From Gavia stellata (Eukaryota > Chordata > Aves > Gaviiformes > Gaviidae): a stretch of 64,000 nucleotides of DNA. The DNA lies in the NCBI RefSeq assembly GCF_030936135.1, contig NC_082602.1, forward strand, positions 26,601,965-26,665,964. The letters run 5' to 3'. A program made the translations under genes and the position numbers. Shown here piece by piece: positions 60,381-64,000 of the stretch (the stretch's first letter is position 1; every line of letters starts with the position of its first letter). The notes below the pieces were generated by a model that worked only from the letters and a program-made list of their open reading frames with translations, was not told the origin of the DNA and made no database searches.

Positions 60381-63300
60381 GATCCTGACTGTTTGGGCCC
60401 TAGTGGAAGGGCTGTGCAGGAAAAAATGTTCTGTTTGCAGGCAGCACAGTTGATGTTTTTTCTGATTTTGAACATTTTGCTCATCTCTGCACGCTTCCCC
60501 GTGGAATCTCTAGACAGCTCTTTTCCCCAAAAAGCATGCTGCCAGAAAATTTTGGCAAGGATCCGCTTAGTTACTAAAACTAAAGCAACTGCTGTACCAC
60601 GTTTCATGTTCCAGGTCAGCTTTATAATAGGAATTCACTTCCAAGACTTTGCTGCAGTCTTCAAAACCCTCAGTCAAACAACACAGCAGTCCTGTGTTTT
60701 CTTCCTCACCCTGTGCTATCTTATCCTTCAGTATAACCATGTCCTTTTTCAGAGAGGGATTTGCCCTGTTCCTTGCCTTTCACCCAGCCTCCTACATGGT
60801 TAGACTTGCTTCCTCTTTCCTAGGTGTATGAAACTTCACCTTTGGCTGCTGTTACTCCTCAGCTGGTGCTTTAGCGATAACCTTCCCATGACGAAGACTG
60901 GCTGAAAGTATAGGGCAAACAAAACAGATGTCACAACTATACAGAAAGTCATGATAAATAGGGTCACCAAGGGAGTTATTTCCTGGTTTCCTGGTACTTT
61001 TTGTAGCCTAATCCAGACAGCAAAATCATCTTAAGCTTGTTTTGGTGTGGCTCAGTAAAATTCACAAATCCAAAGGAGAAGGCAAGCTGTCTCGTATAGT
61101 CTGACTGTGCAGATACTGACTTCTGCCCCATGTGGCCTGCTTCCACCTGCTCCATGTTAAACAGCAAGGAAAGGCAAGAGAGCTTGCTGGTGCTGTTTCA
61201 CTCCCTGCCTTCTGTACCTCCAACCCAGCTCCTCACCAAATATCCAGATCTGTTGGTGCAGACTGTTATCCAGATCTTGTTCCCAGATGTTCTAGACATG
61301 GTCTCAGCTGGATGTTCCCCTCTGATCTCTATTAGACCACTGTTCAACATGCGTTTTACCAACATAAATGTCTTGGGCGGGGCAAGTCAGCTGGAATTGA
61401 CTGGAGCACAGGAGTCATTGTTCTTCAAAGACTCCCTCCCCAGGAGAGAGGCATAAAAACAATGTCTGCGGATTTACTGCCTCAAGTTGACTCTCATTGC
61501 AAGATAAGCAAAGGATTTTCCTGAAACCTGTCTTTTTCCATCCTATGTCATGGCAGTGGGTGTACCATCTATACTGGACACTATTCTGAAAACTAGAAAC
61601 CAGCTGCAGTTAAGGTCCATCTCCTTTTGTCTGAGTTACCAGTCTGGGAGCAAGCGAGCAGGAGTTGGTGATGTTGCCTTCAGCTTTTTTCTTTTGCCAT
61701 TGTACTCTACCAATATTCAGTAACTTTTTCATGCAGTGTGGTCAGGCTGGGGCTGCAATTCCACTGATTTAAACTGACATAAAACTGTCACTGAAAGTCA
61801 CAGTCTTTCTCTTGCTGCTCTTGTGTTTGGCAGATGAGCTTCAACCTGCTCTGGTTCCCTCAAACCAGTTCAAACCACAGTTGCGCACAACTTTGTGCTG
61901 GAACAAGAAGAGGTGGAGAAGGCAGCAGGAGGTATGGAAGAGACAGGCAGGAGAGGTCCACGTCATTCAGCAGCTTCTTTTTTTCCTTCTTAAAATGTTT
62001 ATAGGCCTAGGGCCTGGATCCTTCATGTGGCATTCTTGTGCAGCAGCGTTGACTCGTACAGGCTCGTGTCTGAAGTGGCAGGAGACGATGCAGTCTCTGT
62101 GCCAAGGAGACTATTAAACCCAAGTGCATTTGGGTTGTGGTACCAATTAAATCTCTCTCCTATTTTTGATGATAGCATTGGCCCTGTGAAAGACAATATT
62201 TTTCCAGCCATGGCTGACTGAGGCCACCATTTGGGACATCACTTTTTAGTCAATGAAATTGTCCCACTTCTGTTCAAAACCAGCTCTCATGGAGCCAAAG
62301 CTATTACCCAGATACTTGTCAGGCAGACACAAAAACACTTTGCAGTATGTTTTGGCTTGCTTTTAGGGGACTTCCTGCCAACAGAGTGATGGCATTTGCC
62401 CAAGTTTACCATGAACTTGAGGGCAGATTTCTCTGTTCCTACCCTTGGAACGCTCCAGAAAACATTTTCCATTTTGCACAGGATAAAAGGAGCTTCCCTC
62501 AGCGGGAATGCTGATGGCAACATCCCAGGCAGCAAATGCAGTACAGCATCGGACTGAACATTGCTCCCCGCTTTTTCATGAGGAGGGAATGCTCTGGGGT
62601 TTTTATTCTTAAATTATTTTGTTCTTAATTATTCTTAAGTTTGAGCAAAACTCTGATCAGCGTCCCAGAAAGGTTTTTCTTGAAGCTTTAAGCCTGGCAT
62701 GTTCTTTCACAGCTGGTAGAAAACATCTCGGGTGCGTGACCATGTGAGGGGGCTCCTTTTCCCAAGGACGCTGTAAACGTAGCAGCCTCCTCTTTCTTCA
62801 GTATTTCCTCTGCTTGTGAGAGATGGCTTTCGTGGGAGCTAGTTCTGTTCATGGGTCTTTCTGCAGCTCCCATTCTGACTCTCTCAGCTTAGCGCTCGTG
62901 TAGAGCTTACAGCTCTGAGCTTGTCTGATGCTGGGTAAGAGGTTAGTACTTCTTTTTATGAAAGGTTTTGATGCCCTGGCAGGGAAATCTCTTAGCAAAA
63001 CTCAGCTCCTTGTCGTGATTCACCATTTGATTGCATCATTATCCACGCATTGGCATCACCTGTGAATTTGACAGAAAATACAGCAGTGTTTCCCAGGACT
63101 CAGCCTTTTTTGGACTGGAGAGTGTTTCAGCTTTTGACTCTTCCATAAACCAAGAGTGAGTCTAAAATTGCCTTCAAGTCCGACGGTCCTCTGGTGCCTG
63201 TTTAGTTCCAAACTGGTGCATCGCTTCTGTCGATGCTGTCCATCAGCGGTTGTTTTTCCAAAGACCCTGTTTGGTATCCGCCGGTCATGTTGCCCTCAGG

Positions 63301-64000
63301 TTGCCGCAAACTTTTGTTCCTAGTGGTCACTGCCAGGTTGGCAGTGGGAAATACTCTCTCCCAAATCAGCCATTTAATGGCAAACTTGTCTCAGGATGCC
63401 CAGTGTTTCCCAACCTTTTCTCCTTCTCCAGTGACTGCAGCAATAGCTCAGCACAGTGCAGCTGAAAACCACCTCTGTGTCCGTTTGGGAAGGAGGCACA
63501 TGTTGAAGAGCACGGGGAAGGCTTTTGGGGACAGTGAAGGCAACTAAGAGCCCAGTTTTACTTGGCTTTTGGAGGCCTTTTAATGCTAAACTTCTGTTGC
63601 CTTTGCACATCTCGCCCATTTTCAGCACAAGGCAGAGCCGGTACCTGCTTTTGCCATGAATGAGGTTTTAGCACGTACCGCTGCTGTGCTCAGCCTCCAC
63701 GTTTCCTGCTCGTGTAGTGTTGTCTTTGGGTGAATTTGAAAGTCCCTTCCTTCCTCTCCTGCCAAAGAGCCGCCGGGTCTGCTCGGCTTACCTCCCTACT
63801 GCTGGTTGAAGCCAAGCATCACCAGGTGTACAAATGCACAGCTCAGCCCTGGACATCTTCACTGTTCGCTCCATACTTTTAGACATAATATTTACAATTG
63901 CACTTGGCCTTGTATGCATAGCTTTATTCCAAATAAATGACCGTACTATGTATTTGCTAGGCTTTTACAGTTTTTCTGTTCTGCAGCCAAAATTGCAGCT

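Overview
This is a vertebrate nuclear window, almost certainly avian. It holds intron-split genes with GT-AG junctions and a 5'-truncated CR1 retrotransposon whose 3' end has the sequence typical of bird genomes. CpG-rich promoter sequence gives way to AT-rich intron. There are no bacterial operons, rRNA or tRNA genes, CRISPR arrays or intact viral elements. Two protein-coding genes are recognised, both on the + strand: SFXN2 (complete coding region) and the 5' part of WBP1L (also called OPAL1 or C10orf26). They are adjacent and in the same order and orientation as on human 10q24.32.

Positions 1-6235 hold SFXN2. Eleven coding exons (437-5337) join in frame into 322 codons, the length of the human protein. 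Introns are short (71-1092 bp) and GC-rich. The 3' UTR ends near an AATAAA at 6208. Positions 6236-9340 are intergenic, with nothing recognisable. Positions 9350-9613 form a CpG-rich, TATA-less promoter with YY1-like, CCAAT and GC boxes.

WBP1L begins at 9614 with the exon for the signal-peptide isoform (1a). A 46.5 kb AT-rich intron follows. Near its 3' side, at 46250, lies a nine-codon exon encoding MPFLLGLRQ, the alternative first exon (1b) of the human short isoform. The shared Cys-rich exon 2 is at 56223-56325. Exons 1a and 1b both end in phase 0 and exon 2 begins in phase 0, so either one gives an open frame. The remaining exons (transmembrane segment and PPxY-containing tail) lie beyond the window, and 56326-64000 is intron.

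In function, SFXN2 is an inner mitochondrial membrane carrier-like protein and WBP1L is a membrane adaptor with WW-binding motifs. The genes share a neighbourhood, not a pathway. I found no undescribed multi-gene system. The most useful observations are the conserved internal WBP1L promoter and exon 1b with short upstream ORFs, an acceptor-like tract just upstream of it, and an unidentified antisense ORF at 53871-54130 behind a good splice acceptor. Several degenerate ancient repeats are also noted. Most open frames in the large intron look like chance.
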